From Amphibalanus amphitrite (Eukaryota > Arthropoda > Thecostraca > Balanomorpha > Balanidae): DNA of 64,000 bases. The stretch covers positions 434,001-498,000 of the forward strand of contig NW_024881615.1 of assembly GCF_019059575.1 (NCBI RefSeq), in the 5' to 3' direction. The notes under the pieces were generated by a model. The model saw nothing but the letters and a program-made list of their open reading frames with translations. It was not told the origin of the DNA and made no database searches. The translations under genes were made by a program, and so were the position numbers. How positions within the stretch are numbered: the stretch's first letter is position 1; every line of letters starts with the position of its first letter. Positions 22,005-33,395 of the stretch are shown in pieces.

Positions 22005-24072
22005 ATGGGGGTCGCTGTGCTGCCGCTGACACTGGCAATGGCTCTGATGACGGCCGTTGTCCCGGCGACGGGGACGATCCGCTCGGAGCACGAGTGTCTG
22101 GCGTCATACGCCGTCTCCCAGCAGTGGCGCTCCGTTACCGTGTTTGACCAGAGACCGGGCGCGTCAGACAGAGGTGAGTCATGATGTGAGCGCTCCCACC
22201 GCTCGTAATAAAGACAACCCACCGGTGCGGCGTAAACTTTCCGGTATAAATCACTGTCTTTTCTCACTGTAGCTCGTTCTTGAAAATAGCCAGTCCCATT
22301 CTCACCTAAATGCAGATTGATGGAGGTTGATGAAAGTTCAGCATTATGAGTCGCATGACTACAGTGTTCGCCCTCAACGACTAGCTGGTCGTATAACACG
22401 TATGTCCGCACACGCAGGTGTTCTGGTGTCGCTGCTGACGGCGCTGTTGCGGCGGAAGATGTTCGTGCAGCTGTCCGCCGAGCCGGCAGCTCCCGGCTCC
22501 GAGTGTCCGTCTGATTCGGACGGCCACTCTGACACGGACGCCGCCGTGCTGCTGCGGCCGGCCGGCGGCGCGCAGCTCTGCCCGCGCGGCGCGCTGCACG
22601 CCTGGACCGAGGTGCGCCGCGCCGGCCGCGGCGGCGTCACCTTCATCAGCGTCCGCTGGGACGCCGCCAGAGGCCGGATGGCCCCCGTCGACAGCGTCGA
22701 CTGCTTCGGCGGCCGGCTGACGGCGCAGCCAGTCGCCCGGTCCACCGGCGACTTTCGGGGCGTGCTGCGAGGCGTGCACGTGGCGGTCAGCATAGTGGGC
22801 AGGGCGAACGGGCAGCCGATGGACGGCCGCGGCGGCGGCATCTCCAACCTCCGCGGGATGGCGTTCTCCGAGCACGGCGAGGGCGTGCTGCTGCGGTACA
22901 TGAGCGAAACACTCGGCTTCTCCTACTCCATCCGCCTCGTGTCACACGTGCCCAACGGAAACTCCTTCAACGAGCAGGAGAACATGCTGGCCAACAACTC
23001 CGTGGACATGACGGTGAACTCGCTGACGCAGACGGTGCGGCGCTCGTCGATGATGCGGTTCTCCTTCCCGACGTCGACGTTTCAGGACCGGGTGGCCATC
23101 CAGCGTCCGCGCGTCGCTCGGCGCCCGTTCGAGCCCAAAAGGCCGTTCAGCCGGGCGGCCTGGATCGCCGTGGTGCTGTGCGTCACGCTGCTCGCGCTCT
23201 GGATGGCCGGCTGTCAGGCGCTGGCCGTCTTCAGCACGGCGGACGGCCGGCGCAGCGCCTTCCGCCGGGAGCTGTCCTTCCTGGCCGGCTGGTGGACGCT
23301 GGCGGCGATGGTTTGCAAACAGTACGGACGCGGACTGCCCGTGCCCACCCGCGTCTCACACGCCGTCTTTTGCTTCCTCTGCTTCGGCTTCACCTTCCTG
23401 GTCGGCAGCTACTACATCAGCGTCATCCACAGCTTCATGGCGCTGGATAGGCCGCAGCTGCCGTACAGCACCATTCGCCAGGGTCTGGAGACGGGCAGCC
23501 TCAGCGTCGGCTACAACAAGGGCGGCGTCATGGAGCGGAAAATTCTGACGGCGCGAGACCCGCTGCTGCAGCTCATCGCCAAACACGAGCACGCCCGGCC
23601 GTCCGGCGTGGACTTCTGGTCCCAGGAGAGCGACCAGCTGGGCGCCTGGCTGCGGGCCGGACCTCACCACGGCTTCCTGCTGGCTGAGGAGGACCTGGAG
23701 ACTCACCAGGCGCTCCACCCCGACTCCAGCTGCAACATCTGCTTCCTGCCGGAGCTGGTGAGCACGCGGCCCAGCGGCGTGGCCTACAGCCACCAGTTCC
23801 GGCACAGTCGGCTGCTGGACCTGCAGCTGCTGCGGCTGCGCGAGCTGGGCCTGCTGCAGCGCGTGGCCGGCCGGCGCCGCGAGCCGGCTGCGCTGTGCCA
23901 GCTGCGCGCGGAGCCGGCGCGCTGGCAGCCGCTCGGCCTGGAGGATCTGAGCGCCGTGCTGGCGCTGGTGCCGCTCGGCATTGCCGCCGCGCTCGTGGTG
24001 CTGGCCGCCGAGAGGGCCGTCCACCTGATCAGCATCGTCGCCGTCGAGCGCACCGTGACACACATCCCCTGA
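22005..24072 (+). CDS. Divergent ionotropic receptor (IR family), two exons
   Basis: Exon 1 is 22005-22173 (56 codons + 1 base, donor GTGAGT) and exon 2 is 22418-24072 (acceptor cacacgcag, phase matching, Gly at the join), giving 607 residues. Exon 1 encodes a signal peptide (MGVAVLPLTLAMALMTAVVP). Exon 2 has the split ligand-binding domain typical of ionotropic glutamate-like receptors: S1 with GMAFSEHGEGVLLRYMSETL and NSVDMTVNSLTQTVRRSSMM; M1 at about 303-325 (AAWIAVVLCVTLLALWMAGC); a re-entrant pore segment (FLAGWWTLAAMVCKQYG); M3 (VFCFLCFGFTFLVGSYYISV); S2 (TIRQGLETGSLSVGYNKGGV); and M4 near 565-592. M3 lacks the SYTANLAAF signature of true glutamate receptors and no amino-terminal domain is present, as in divergent arthropod IRs. 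Such proteins act as chemosensory or related cation channels. The ligand is unknown. Confidence 0.85.
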
Positions 24073-26021
24073 TCGGGAGCTGGCGACGAGGGGCGGTGGG
24101 CCAGAAGACACAGCAGCAACGGGCCGTAGCCATTGTGTCCGATATAATGTGATAACTTTCTTGGGGACTTCTCCCCGTGTGCCATTCAAATCATCCACGT
24201 TTAGGGCCTTTAATGGTTACACGCATGTTCGGTGCACTGTTATTTGCTTAGGCGCCACACAATGCGTGGATACGGATTGTACATATTATTCCACAGCACT
24301 GGGCCTCTTGTTGTGATATGGTCTTCCTTTGCGGTGTTGTGGCGAGTTGGTAGCGGTGAGGTTTAGTCTGCACCAGAATTCCGTGGTGCGGTATGAGAGT
24401 CGCTCCTATGAGCTGACCGACAGCGAGAGCTCGGTTTGAGTCGAGCCGGCCATTCATGCATGGAATGCTCGGACTGAGGTCATTGGTTTCAGTCGTCATA
24501 GATGAGTTCCGTTAACGGTTTAGGGTCGTAGATCATATCTGAGTGTCGCGGGCCGATTCCATTTGCTTTTAACAACATTTAGTTGTTCACACGCCTGCAA
24601 TATTTCAACGCTCGAGCGATTGTGCCATGGACAGAGCCTGCAGCTGCACGCAACAAGCGTGTCCCGTCTGTCACACGCGGGCTCTGAAATAACTTTTAAG
24701 CATGCTGGACAGTGGTCACTCAATAAATCGACGCTTAAGGATAAACAAAGGCTATGCGATTCTCTCAACATGATTCAACAATTATCTCTGTAAGTCTCTC
24801 AACGAAGCACAAATAAACGTGACGCTTCTTAGATAATGTAGACGTCCAAGTACCTAATCGCGACCATAAGGCAGAATAAAAACACCAAAGCACGAATAAC
24901 CTTTTTACCTATATCTTTTCATGGACAATCTGCACTAGTGTGTTTGGGTACCATTGGTATAATCAATTGGCCAGCAGGCCATGTTCATCTCAGAAAAGTC
25001 ATGCATGCCATTATCACTCGAGGTGTAAACAAACGGCGGCTGCCGCGCCCGTCCCACGACAGACATCTGGTCCAGGCCCTCGTCTGGCCAAACTGGCTGG
25101 ACGGGCGGACTGTCCACTCTTCAATCTGAGGCACACCAGTGTCAGCCTTCCCGACGATTGCATTCGGAAGCCTGGCGTCCGCAGAGAGCAGATCGCAAAA
25201 ATACCCCTTTCGCATGCAACAAATAACTGACCTACCCATACCTCGAAAGGTGAAATAGCACGTTCTCTTTATGCTCCCGGCAAGGTTACGCTCTCCGCAC
25301 GTTTCCATCAAGACGATCCATATTCCGGTCAGTTTCACCAAAGCTGCAGTCTCTCCCTGGCTCCGAAGTTCAACATACATAGATTCGGGATACCTCAAGT
25401 CAAAACCAACTCATCGAAGCTCGCACAACCCCAATATCATGCCAGGAGTAGGTATAGAAGTGGCTGAAGTTTCAGCGGACGCTTAATGGCCGTTTGACCC
25501 GCGAAGAACAGACGTGTCAGCGATGTCCGAATCGGAACAACACGGAAAGGAAAGAGATGGACGGTGGAGTATCCCGTGAGTACACACGGTGTCAAAATTA
25601 ATGGCTCAATTTGCGGAGCCGAGTGGATAGATAATTAGACCGGGCATGTAATGTCACTGTTTAAAAAAGAACAATATCAAACGAATTCGCGTAAAGTAAT
25701 GGTATATTTGAATAACCTGACCCAAATTTATTCGAGGCTAGCTATTTCGTACCATATCACTGCAACATGACATATTTCAGCGGACAGCGGACAGTGACCA
25801 GAAGACCCCATCCTTTCCACGAGTAGCCCCATCCCACCCACGCGCCGACCCGCAATTCTCTGTATATCGCAGTGGTAGCGATTCTGACACGCAGGACCGT
25901 CTGTTGTACGTTGACGTCATCTGTTTGGACTGTGTCCCCCGAATGGCACGCGCCAGTCCGGGATATACTGTGCAGCGGGTGTCGGCCGGGAGCCCAGTGC
26001 CGCCCGGAGCTCCCAGTCGCC
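24073..26021. other. Intergenic between the receptor and WAP-domain genes
   Basis: No gene is supported. AATAAA at 24722-24727 is the first clear polyadenylation signal after the receptor, 650 bases past its stop. The stretch immediately ahead of 26022 is GC-rich with a TATA-like GGATATACTG at about 25960-25970, a possible promoter for the WAP-domain gene. Confidence 0.35.
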
Positions 26022-27284
26022 ATGAAGTTGCCGCTGCTAGTGCTCTCCCTCGCTGCCGCTGCCGTCGCGCAGCTCGACTTCGGCGGCGATGACCCCGAAG
26101 GTGTGATGCTGCTCGAGCCGGACGTGGTGGCCGCGCCGCCGGACCAGCCCGTCAGCCCGCTGACGGTCTTCTTCGAGGAGGACCACTACACCAACAAGGC
26201 CGCCGAGGAGGGGTTCTGTGAGTACCACTGCGGCAGTGAGCGGCGCCCCACGGTGGTGAAGCCGGGCCGGTGTCCCGCCGAACAGCCGCGGCCCGGTCTC
26301 GGCTGTGCCGATTTCACGGACCAATGCACATACGACTCGGAGTGTCCGGGCGCGCAGCGCTGCTGTTTCGACGGCTGCGCGCGCGTCTGCGTCGACCCGG
26401 ACCTGCGGAAGCGCTGCGAGGACATCAGCTGTCCGCAGGGCACGGCGTGCGTCGAGTACCCGCCGGCGGACGCGCGCTGTGTCTCCACCGAGACGAAATC
26501 GGGCCGGTGTCCAGCGCCGCTACCCGAGGGCAGCCGCGTCTCCTGCGAGACCACCTGTCAGTATGACTCCGAGTGCGACGCCGGCGACAAGTGCTGTTAC
26601 AACGGCTGCGCCTTCCAGTGTCTGAAGCCACGCAAACCGGGCTGCGAGGAGACCAAGTGCAGGGTCGGCTTCAAGTGCGAGGAGGATCGCTACGGCAACC
26701 CCGAGTGCAAGCCGATTCCGTGCGAGCAGGACGGCGAGGTGGTCGACATCGAGTGCAACAGCTGCACCTGCATCCAGGGCTTCCTGCTCTGCTCGCAGGA
26801 GGAGTGTCCGCCCACCAAGCCAGGCTTCTGCCCAAAGATCGTCAGAGGCTACATGGGCGTCTGCTTGGAAGAGTGCAGCAGCGACTACGACTGCGCCGAC
26901 GACAGCAAGTGCTGCAGCACCGGCTGCGGCCACACCTGCCAGGCGCCCATTCCCGAGATCGTGCACCCGTGCAAGACGGTGCGGTTCCGGTGCGGCAAGC
27001 AGACGCGGTGCGCCGCCACGCGCGCGCTGTGCCGTCCCGGCGAGACGTGTCCGCTGGTGCCTCTGTGCGTCTCCAAGCGGGCGCCCTACTGCGACCGCTG
27101 TCCCGACGGCAAGGTGTGTGTGCTGCAGAAGAAGTACTGCAGCGGCGGCGGCGCTTGCCACCGGCAGCCCATCTGCATCCAGCTCTACAGCGACGACACC
27201 ATCTTCGAGGAGAACGAGCTGCTCGAGCAGCAGGTGGTGGCCAACCAGCAGTCGCGCGACGCCGAGAACAGCGTCTTCTTCTGA
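26022..27284 (+). CDS. Secreted multi-WAP protein with a pacifastin-like segment
   Basis: An intronless frame of 420 residues. The start at 26022 (gtcgccATGA) gives a clean signal peptide (MKLPLLVLSLAAAAVAQ); the frame is open further upstream but without such a sequence. After an acidic linker come three WAP four-disulfide cores at about residues 80-125, 160-203 and 266-311, each with the diagnostic YDSECPGAQRCCFDGC-type centre (also YDSECDAGDKCCYNGC and YDCADDSKCCSTGC). Between cores 2 and 3 is CNSCTCIQGFLLCSQEECP, whose Cys spacing resembles pacifastin or VWC-type protease-inhibitor modules. Two further Cys-rich repeats follow (FRCGKQTRCAATRALCRPGE; CPDGKVCVLQKKYC), then an acidic Gln-rich tail. 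Known WAP and pacifastin domains inhibit serine proteases or act in defence and extracellular matrix; the target here is unknown. AATAAA lies at 27407. Confidence 0.85.
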   Translation: MKLPLLVLSLAAAAVAQLDFGGDDPEGVMLLEPDVVAAPPDQPVSPLTVFFEEDHYTNKAAEEGFCEYHCGSERRPTVVKPGRCPAEQPRPGLGCADFTDQCTYDSECPGAQRCCFDGCARVCVDPDLRKRCEDISCPQGTACVEYPPADARCVSTETKSGRCPAPLPEGSRVSCETTCQYDSECDAGDKCCYNGCAFQCLKPRKPGCEETKCRVGFKCEEDRYGNPECKPIPCEQDGEVVDIECNSCTCIQGFLLCSQEECPPTKPGFCPKIVRGYMGVCLEECSSDYDCADDSKCCSTGCGHTCQAPIPEIVHPCKTVRFRCGKQTRCAATRALCRPGETCPLVPLCVSKRAPYCDRCPDGKVCVLQKKYCSGGGACHRQPICIQLYSDDTIFEENELLEQQVVANQQSRDAENSVFF

Positions 27285-27406
27285 TGGATATATGGAAGGG
27301 CGTGACGCCGTTGGGTGTCTTACAGCGCTGAAGACTCTTCGGCAAAACGGGGTAAACTTGAGCCGTGCCAATGTGCTAAATAATGAATGCGTTATGGATT
27401 TGTCTA

Positions 27407-27412
27407 AATAAA
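27407..27412 (+). terminator. Polyadenylation signal AATAAA of the WAP-domain gene
   Basis: A canonical AATAAA lies 123 bases after the stop codon of the multi-WAP protein, a usual 3'UTR length. Confidence 0.7.
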
Positions 27413-28838
27413 TCATCCGATATCAAACGAACTACCTTGTTTAAACTGTGGGGAAAAACTTGTTCCGACTGCTCAGGACAGATCCCCTTACCAAACTACA
27501 AGCATGTAAAGCAGGGTCGTCTCTGAGTTCTGACCAACACATAGCACAGCTGAATTTCCCAGCTCAGGCACCATGCGGACGGCGGGCCGACGAACCATGC
27601 CAGTGTTATTCCATTCTGCACTACAGGCCATGCATGTATTACATGTCCACGCAAGCCAGTAACGGCCGTCGAGCAAAATGAGAAATGGACACATTGCACG
27701 TTACGCTGCATTTCCGACGACGACCAAAGCTGTGTTTCCTCATTTGGAAGCAGTTTTGATGGATCTATTTCAGTTTCCCACCATTCTAAACGTGATAATT
27801 CATATCTAACGGCTGTGTCACACGCCAAAACACCACAACTGCACAAGGGCTGACGGTTTTACATAGTTCCTAAAATATCTCATCTGGTGCAAGAGGCCTC
27901 AGATGCCTCTTGCACCAAAATCCTCTTGCAGGTAGTATGTTCAGATAGTATGAACTTTCAATCATAAAACGATGCCTGCTCATTTATGGAACTTAATATT
28001 TAATTTATTTGGCCACTGCTGCAAGTGGGCATCACGCTTTCGCATCTCATTATGGATAATTGCTCAGAAAATCGAAAAAAGACGAGTTAAGAAAATATCT
28101 CAACTGAAGCACTGCTTTGCGCTAAAACTGGCAACTGAAATATCCAACATGTCAATTCGCTGATTATCTCAAAAGTGTATAAATGGAAAATCCTCATGAA
28201 TAAGTTAGATTACAAATGTACCAAAGTGTATAAGTTCGTCAATCATAACATTGCAATATTATCAAAGGCGATAAATGTATTGGTGGGGTGATTCTATGTC
28301 CAATGCTGAGTCATCGCATATCCATGAGCTAAAATTATCACACACACAATGTTCACGAACACTAAAACATTGCATAATCGGATGAACACGATCAAACGGC
28401 AAAGTCAACAGTGAATACAGAGTTCGCCAGTACGGCAGGCTCTAGCGTTCAGACACTGACTCAACTGTGTATAAATAACGCAAGAATCACAATTAGAGCC
28501 ACTCCTACTGTGCAAACACGGGCCACACTCAGGAGAAATCAGCCGCATCAGATTGCTCTGAGTTCGCTGTAAAACAGCTCTGAGCGCAGCGTAGCCAGGC
28601 CGCTTTATCACTGGGCACGAACTCCATTGAGCTTTGTACCGGATGGCTTCAGCTGCACACTCGCCATCGCACCCGACGGCCGCAGGCTGCCCTGCAGCTG
28701 ACCAGCTTTACCACCAGCCAGGGCTACACAGTTGACAGTCCATACTCCACAGACGTCCTGAGCTGCTCGGCTTTTGCAGCGCCCTCTGCGTGCGATCAGT
28801 ACCTTCCGGGATGTCCGGCAGGCGGCAGAGTCTCTCCG
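27413..28838. other. Intergenic between convergent genes
   Basis: AT-rich DNA between the WAP-domain gene and the DONSON gene, which converge. It contains a perfect hairpin at 27885-27917 and, on the minus strand, AATAAA at 28009-28004, a possible but distant polyadenylation signal for DONSON. No coding exon is seen. Confidence 0.35.
27885..27917. repeat. Perfect 13-bp hairpin
   Basis: TGGTGCAAGAGGC and its exact inverse GCCTCTTGCACCA are separated by seven bases. No run of T or A follows that would suggest a transcription end; it may be a relic of a small palindromic element. Confidence 0.8.
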
Positions 28839-31800
28839 TCACCACGTGTAGAGGCCCTCCTGACAGGTGACCTCCCGCAGCACGGCGGTGGGGGCGCCCT
28901 CAGCCGGCGGCGGCTGGCACAGCGTCTCTACCAGGTCCGGCTCCAGGCCGCAGTCGGAGAGGCCCTGCTGGCCGAACACAGACGGCGCCGCCAGCGGGCC
29001 CGGCGCCGGCAGACGCGACAGCGCCTCGCCGCCGCGCACACCGGCCAGCGAGACGGTGAACTGGTGGTGCGAGGAGCGCACCAGCCGCACCAGGCCGGCC
29101 ACGGCGTGCGGCATCACCGGTCCGGCCAGTTCGAACGAGTGGAGCGTCTGCCGCGCCTGCTGCACGGTACCGTGCCGCACCTGCGCCGCCGCCGCGTCAG
29201 ACCACACACACATAGACACGGAACTCACACAGACACAGAGAAAGACAGAAAGTGAGGGAGAAAAGAGAGAAGGGAGAGAAAAACAGCGAGGCTCGGCCTG
29301 AAGGACCATATGTGTTGAGCCGGCCGCCAAAAGACAGAGGAGCGTATTTAGGCCGGAAATTGCAGCTGCTTAAAATGAATAACGCATCTGATTTCTGAAG
29401 CTAAAATGAATACATAAACGGACTTCGTAATGACCATTCAGTTAATTTGTAATGTACTGAACCTGAGCTGATGAATTAATGAGCTTGAACTCATGAATTA
29501 ATGAACTTGGTGTACTGAACTTTGTAGCAAGGCTTCAAATCCATTTGAAAGGCACATTTACTTTACTAATGTACTAAGTTCTTGGAATATTCATTCATCG
29601 AGAAAGAAAATATCGAACAAGACTTCCAAAAAAGAACGTGGACTCACAATCAATGCAAGTACTTTTGAGGACGGTCAAGAAAATTAAATGGCAAGTGCCG
29701 TAAGAGGAGAGGGAAGGGGAGGTAGAAACCGGCCGACACGCGCAGCAGAAGGAGTGGAAAGGTGGTACTCCGACCGATGCGTGTGTCGGACAGCAGGAGC
29801 GGAGGGGAGATAGTACCCCGGCCGGCACTGGCAGCAGCAGAAGGTAGGGAGATGGTACCCGGCCGGCAGTACCGGGACCGGCGCTCACCTTCAGCGGCTG
29901 CAGGGAGGCGCCCTGGAAGCCGACAGGGGCCAGTAGGGTGGTTGGCACGCCCGCCAGAGGCCCGCTGGCCGCCACACAGGCACGAGAGTTGAGCAGGAAG
30001 TTGAGCAGCGCGTACACGTCGCCGCCGGTGACGAGCGCTGTCGACTCGGGCCGGCCGTCCGAGTTGGACTCCTGCTGACTGTCGCCGCCGACATATCGCT
30101 CAGCTCAGGAAATTAGCACGGACACGGAGACAGACACAGACTAGATATTGACCGGAACACCTCTGTGTGTAAATACGCAACGTAGGTACGGGAACTCTCG
30201 TGGCAAAAATAAATAATACGCTACGAGGGTGAGACAGGCTCGCAACCATGAACATATTCGGCATCTGACTCATCTGTTACCGACAACACGACTTTAAAAC
30301 AAAAGACGATTTGCAGCACAGCAAAGTAATCAGAAACAATAATCGACAGTGCTGCGTGAACCCAGACAGCCCCTTCCCACCTTCTCGCTCCCTGACTCCC
30401 GGTCCCAAAGGATACAGTTTCCGCCGCGTCGAGTGCATGCCGGGCATGGCGTCTGCCTGAATGCCCATCCTCTCGAGCCAGTGTTCGGCGTCCTCATCCT
30501 CGTCCTCAGAGGCCTCAAGCACGTCCTCCCCGGCAGCGGGGGAGGACGGCTCCGTCTGACCCTCGCCGGGACTGGCCGCGGGCGGCGGCGAGCCGGAGAC
30601 GGTGTCTGGAGCGGAGCCGCCGGCAGACTCAGAGGCAGAGGTGGTGGACTCGGGGGCGGAGGTGGCGGACTCAGGGGCGGAGGTGGGAGGCCGGGGCGCG
30701 CCCGGGCGCAGCGGCAGGGTGAATTGCACATCTGGAACACAAGGAATGTGCTGGTGAGGGCGATAGACAGCATAGGGATTATAGCATACGTGTTTACAGA
30801 ACATGAGTCAGACACCAGACATCTTAAAAACACAACGAGGTGAATAATTGCCGACCTGTATAAAAAGGTAACAGCAAAAGACGGACCACCGTCCCTTTCG
30901 AATAAGTTGTGATTCCTGAAAAGTTAAGTAATCACCTTTTTAAAGTCTTTGGTCACTCACCGTCCCTTTTGAGCAGGTCTCTGAGCCCTCGGCTGGTCGG
31001 TGTGATGATGGCGTGTGTGTCGGTGATGCCGCCCACGCCGGCTGAGCGGAACAGGCAGCAGAACGAGCTGGCGCACACGTAGAAGAACGGACACTGCCGG
31101 CTGCGCAACAGCTGGAACAGCGAGCGCAGACTCTCGCCCCTGGCCGACAACGGAAAATCGGTTACAAAACAGGTAGAGCGTGAATGAGTTGGCCAGGTGC
31201 ATAGAGCGCATTTGAGTGTGAGAATGTACGCGACTAGCAAATAAATTAAGCCCCATCGTTCGATTCCATCATCGCATTTGAAGTTGTTGTTATGCGCACA
31301 AGACGCAACCCTGACCACCTTATATGCCTAAAGGCCGCCCCACACTGGACCTCGCATGCGGGTTGCGAGTTTTGGGGTTTTCGGGTTTCTTCAAAATTAA
31401 ATAATACAATCTAAGCTGAGTGACCCACACTACCATCTAACAAGCGATTCTGCATGCTTTTAGCTTGCGAGCGACCTTGCATCGCATTCCAAAAGTTAAT
31501 TTTGAGTCAACTTTCGATTTTCCTCGCTGCGAGGTCTGCGAGTTCTGCGAGGTTTGCGGGTTTTTTCTTTGGAGTCGAATTTTGGTTCGTTGTCTGGTAT
31601 TGCGACTATATGTAAGATTCTGAAGGTGTGCCGGCTTCACTGCATTCATGAAGTTACCATAAGGGAGCGGTCTAATCACTCTATGAATTAGTATTATGCC
31701 CGCAAACTCAAAACCCGCAAACTCGCAACCCACATGCGAGATCCAGTGTGGGGCGGCCTTAATCCCTAGGTCAAACTCCTCTGCGTTTACCCTCCTACAC

Positions 31801-33395
31801 CGAGTAGAGAGCTGCAATCTCCTTCAACTTGACCCAAGGAGGTCTGATACAATACATCCCTCCCTGCTTTCCAATCTTTCACTCTCATCTCATCACTCTA
31901 TCCCTGGTGGCGTCTGGTCAATCCCTCCACTACCTTCTCCCCTCTTACCACTCTGTCCGCAGAAGGTCCTGCATGGCCGGGTCGACGAACAGACTGCGCG
32001 GCCCGGTCGGGCGCCGGTTGAGCCGCGGGAACAGCTGCAGCCACGGCAGCCACGGGTGCTGCCAGTAGAGCGCGTGGCGGTGCAGCCGGGCGTTCGGCGA
32101 CGTGTCCAAGCCGCTCTGCTCCGTAGACAGGCAGCGCACACAGCTGGTCACCGCCGACGCCTCCTCCAGCGTCTGAGGTGAGGGCGAGCGGTAGGCGGTG
32201 ATTAGGTAGGCGGAAATGAGCGGTATTGATGCGGAACACGAGTCTGCGGGACGTCTACCTGCGCTCAACACACAAAAAAATGACACGGGAAAGTTGCTAA
32301 GGATGGATTTATCTATGACACGATCCTCGCACTACACTAGTACACAAAACGAATCATAGAAAATGTGAAAGCATTCATTGGTAACAACGACATACCTTCA
32401 ATCGACTTGTCCACGGAAAGGGCGTTTTTGAGAGGAAGCGAATTTTCGTCTTCAGTCCCCAGTCAGTGGGCAGGTCTGGTACGCCTTTGGGAGCTGGATC
32501 GACCTGGAAAACGTAAGGCGTAGGTAATAGCTCAGAGCAGATACCAAAAACACCTACTTGATTAGTGACATCTGAAAAAATCGTGTCAAATCATATTGTA
32601 AATGATCACATTTCAGAGTCCCAATCAACGTGCTCTCCTTTTCACTTTTCTTCATAAAGATGCTTCTCTTATAGCTTCCCCCTATATGCAGGGCTTGGCT
32701 CTTTCCCTCTCCACATCTCTTCAATTCTTTCCACGCTCGTGAAGTACAGTGCTCGGCAACGCACGGTAGTACGAGACACACGCCCTCGACTTACCTGCGG
32801 CTCCTGCTGCTTCTGAGTGGCAGTGGCGGACAACAGACCGACAAACGAGGCCGACCTGGCCGGCCCGGTCGCGGGACCGGCGGCCGGCGCCGGGGCCGCC
32901 CGTCCGCCGACCTCCGTGCGCATGTCGCCCACGCCCGAGCGCAGGATCTCGAACAGCGTCTGATCCATGGACGGCTCTGGCGCGGCGGCGGCCGGAGCCA
33001 ACCGCGGCCGTTTGGCGTTGCCGTCATCGCCGCCGCACCTGCACACCAACAAATGTGGTAACACATGATAGGATATCACTGCAGTGCTGGCAGAGCTCAG
33101 ACAGACTGTATATCTGTTTTACAGATACAGTAGTATGTACAGCAAAGCTGTGTTATCATGTTACCCAATGCAGATATAAGCCAGCAATTATTAACCAGCA
33201 GCTATTCTAGATGACTGACCTGAAGGGATTTGTCCGTTTCTGACTAGTGCCTTTAAAACATGAGAGTTGGCTGGATTCAAGAGCCTGCTTTCTGATTCCC
33301 TGGTTAATTCTGGCTTTCAGAGCTCTCTTCTTTGCTTTCAACTTCTGCAGGACATCTCCAGGCTTCAGCCATTCACCCTTGGATGGAGAGCTCAT
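28839..33395 (-). CDS. DONSON: DONSON / humpty dumpty homologue, replisome assembly factor
   Basis: Eight exons, minus strand: 33395-33220, 33038-32795, 32503-32396, 32172-31949, 31139-30961, 30731-30381, 30103-29889, 29180-28839. All junctions are GT-AG in matching phase; the product is about 612 residues against roughly 570 in human. Landmarks of the family in order: TNPF near the N-terminus; PTDWGLKTKIRFLSKTPFPW; YWQHPWLPWLQLFPR; SLFQLLRSRQCPFFYVC; HAIITPTSRGLRDLLKRDG; HWLERMGIQ; YALLNFLLNSRACVAASGP; TTLLAPVGFQGASLQPLK; GPVMPHAVAGLVRLVRSS; LSDCGLEPDLVETL. In vertebrates DONSON helps deliver GINS to MCM when the CMG helicase forms; Drosophila humpty dumpty is needed for replication and chorion amplification. 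The sixth exon carries an extra Ser/Pro/Glu-rich stretch. The least certain borders are the 30381 donor (GTGGGA) and the 29180 acceptor. Identity is secure. Confidence 0.93.
31332..31759. mobile_element. PIF/Harbinger-like MITE in a DONSON intron
   Basis: Ends AGGCCGCCCCACACTGGAYC are repeated in inverse over about 45 bases with few mismatches, flanked by the 3-bp duplication TAA (31329-31331, 31760-31762), the TWA target typical of PIF/Harbinger elements. The 428-base interior is non-coding and rich in GCGAGTTT words near both ends. It lies in the intron between DONSON exons 4 and 5, away from the splice sites. Confidence 0.8.

Noticed and set aside
26520..27416. A 298-codon minus-strand frame opposite the WAP-domain gene
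   Set aside because: Antisense shadow of a GC-rich coding exon; Ala/Val/Leu-rich with no domain.
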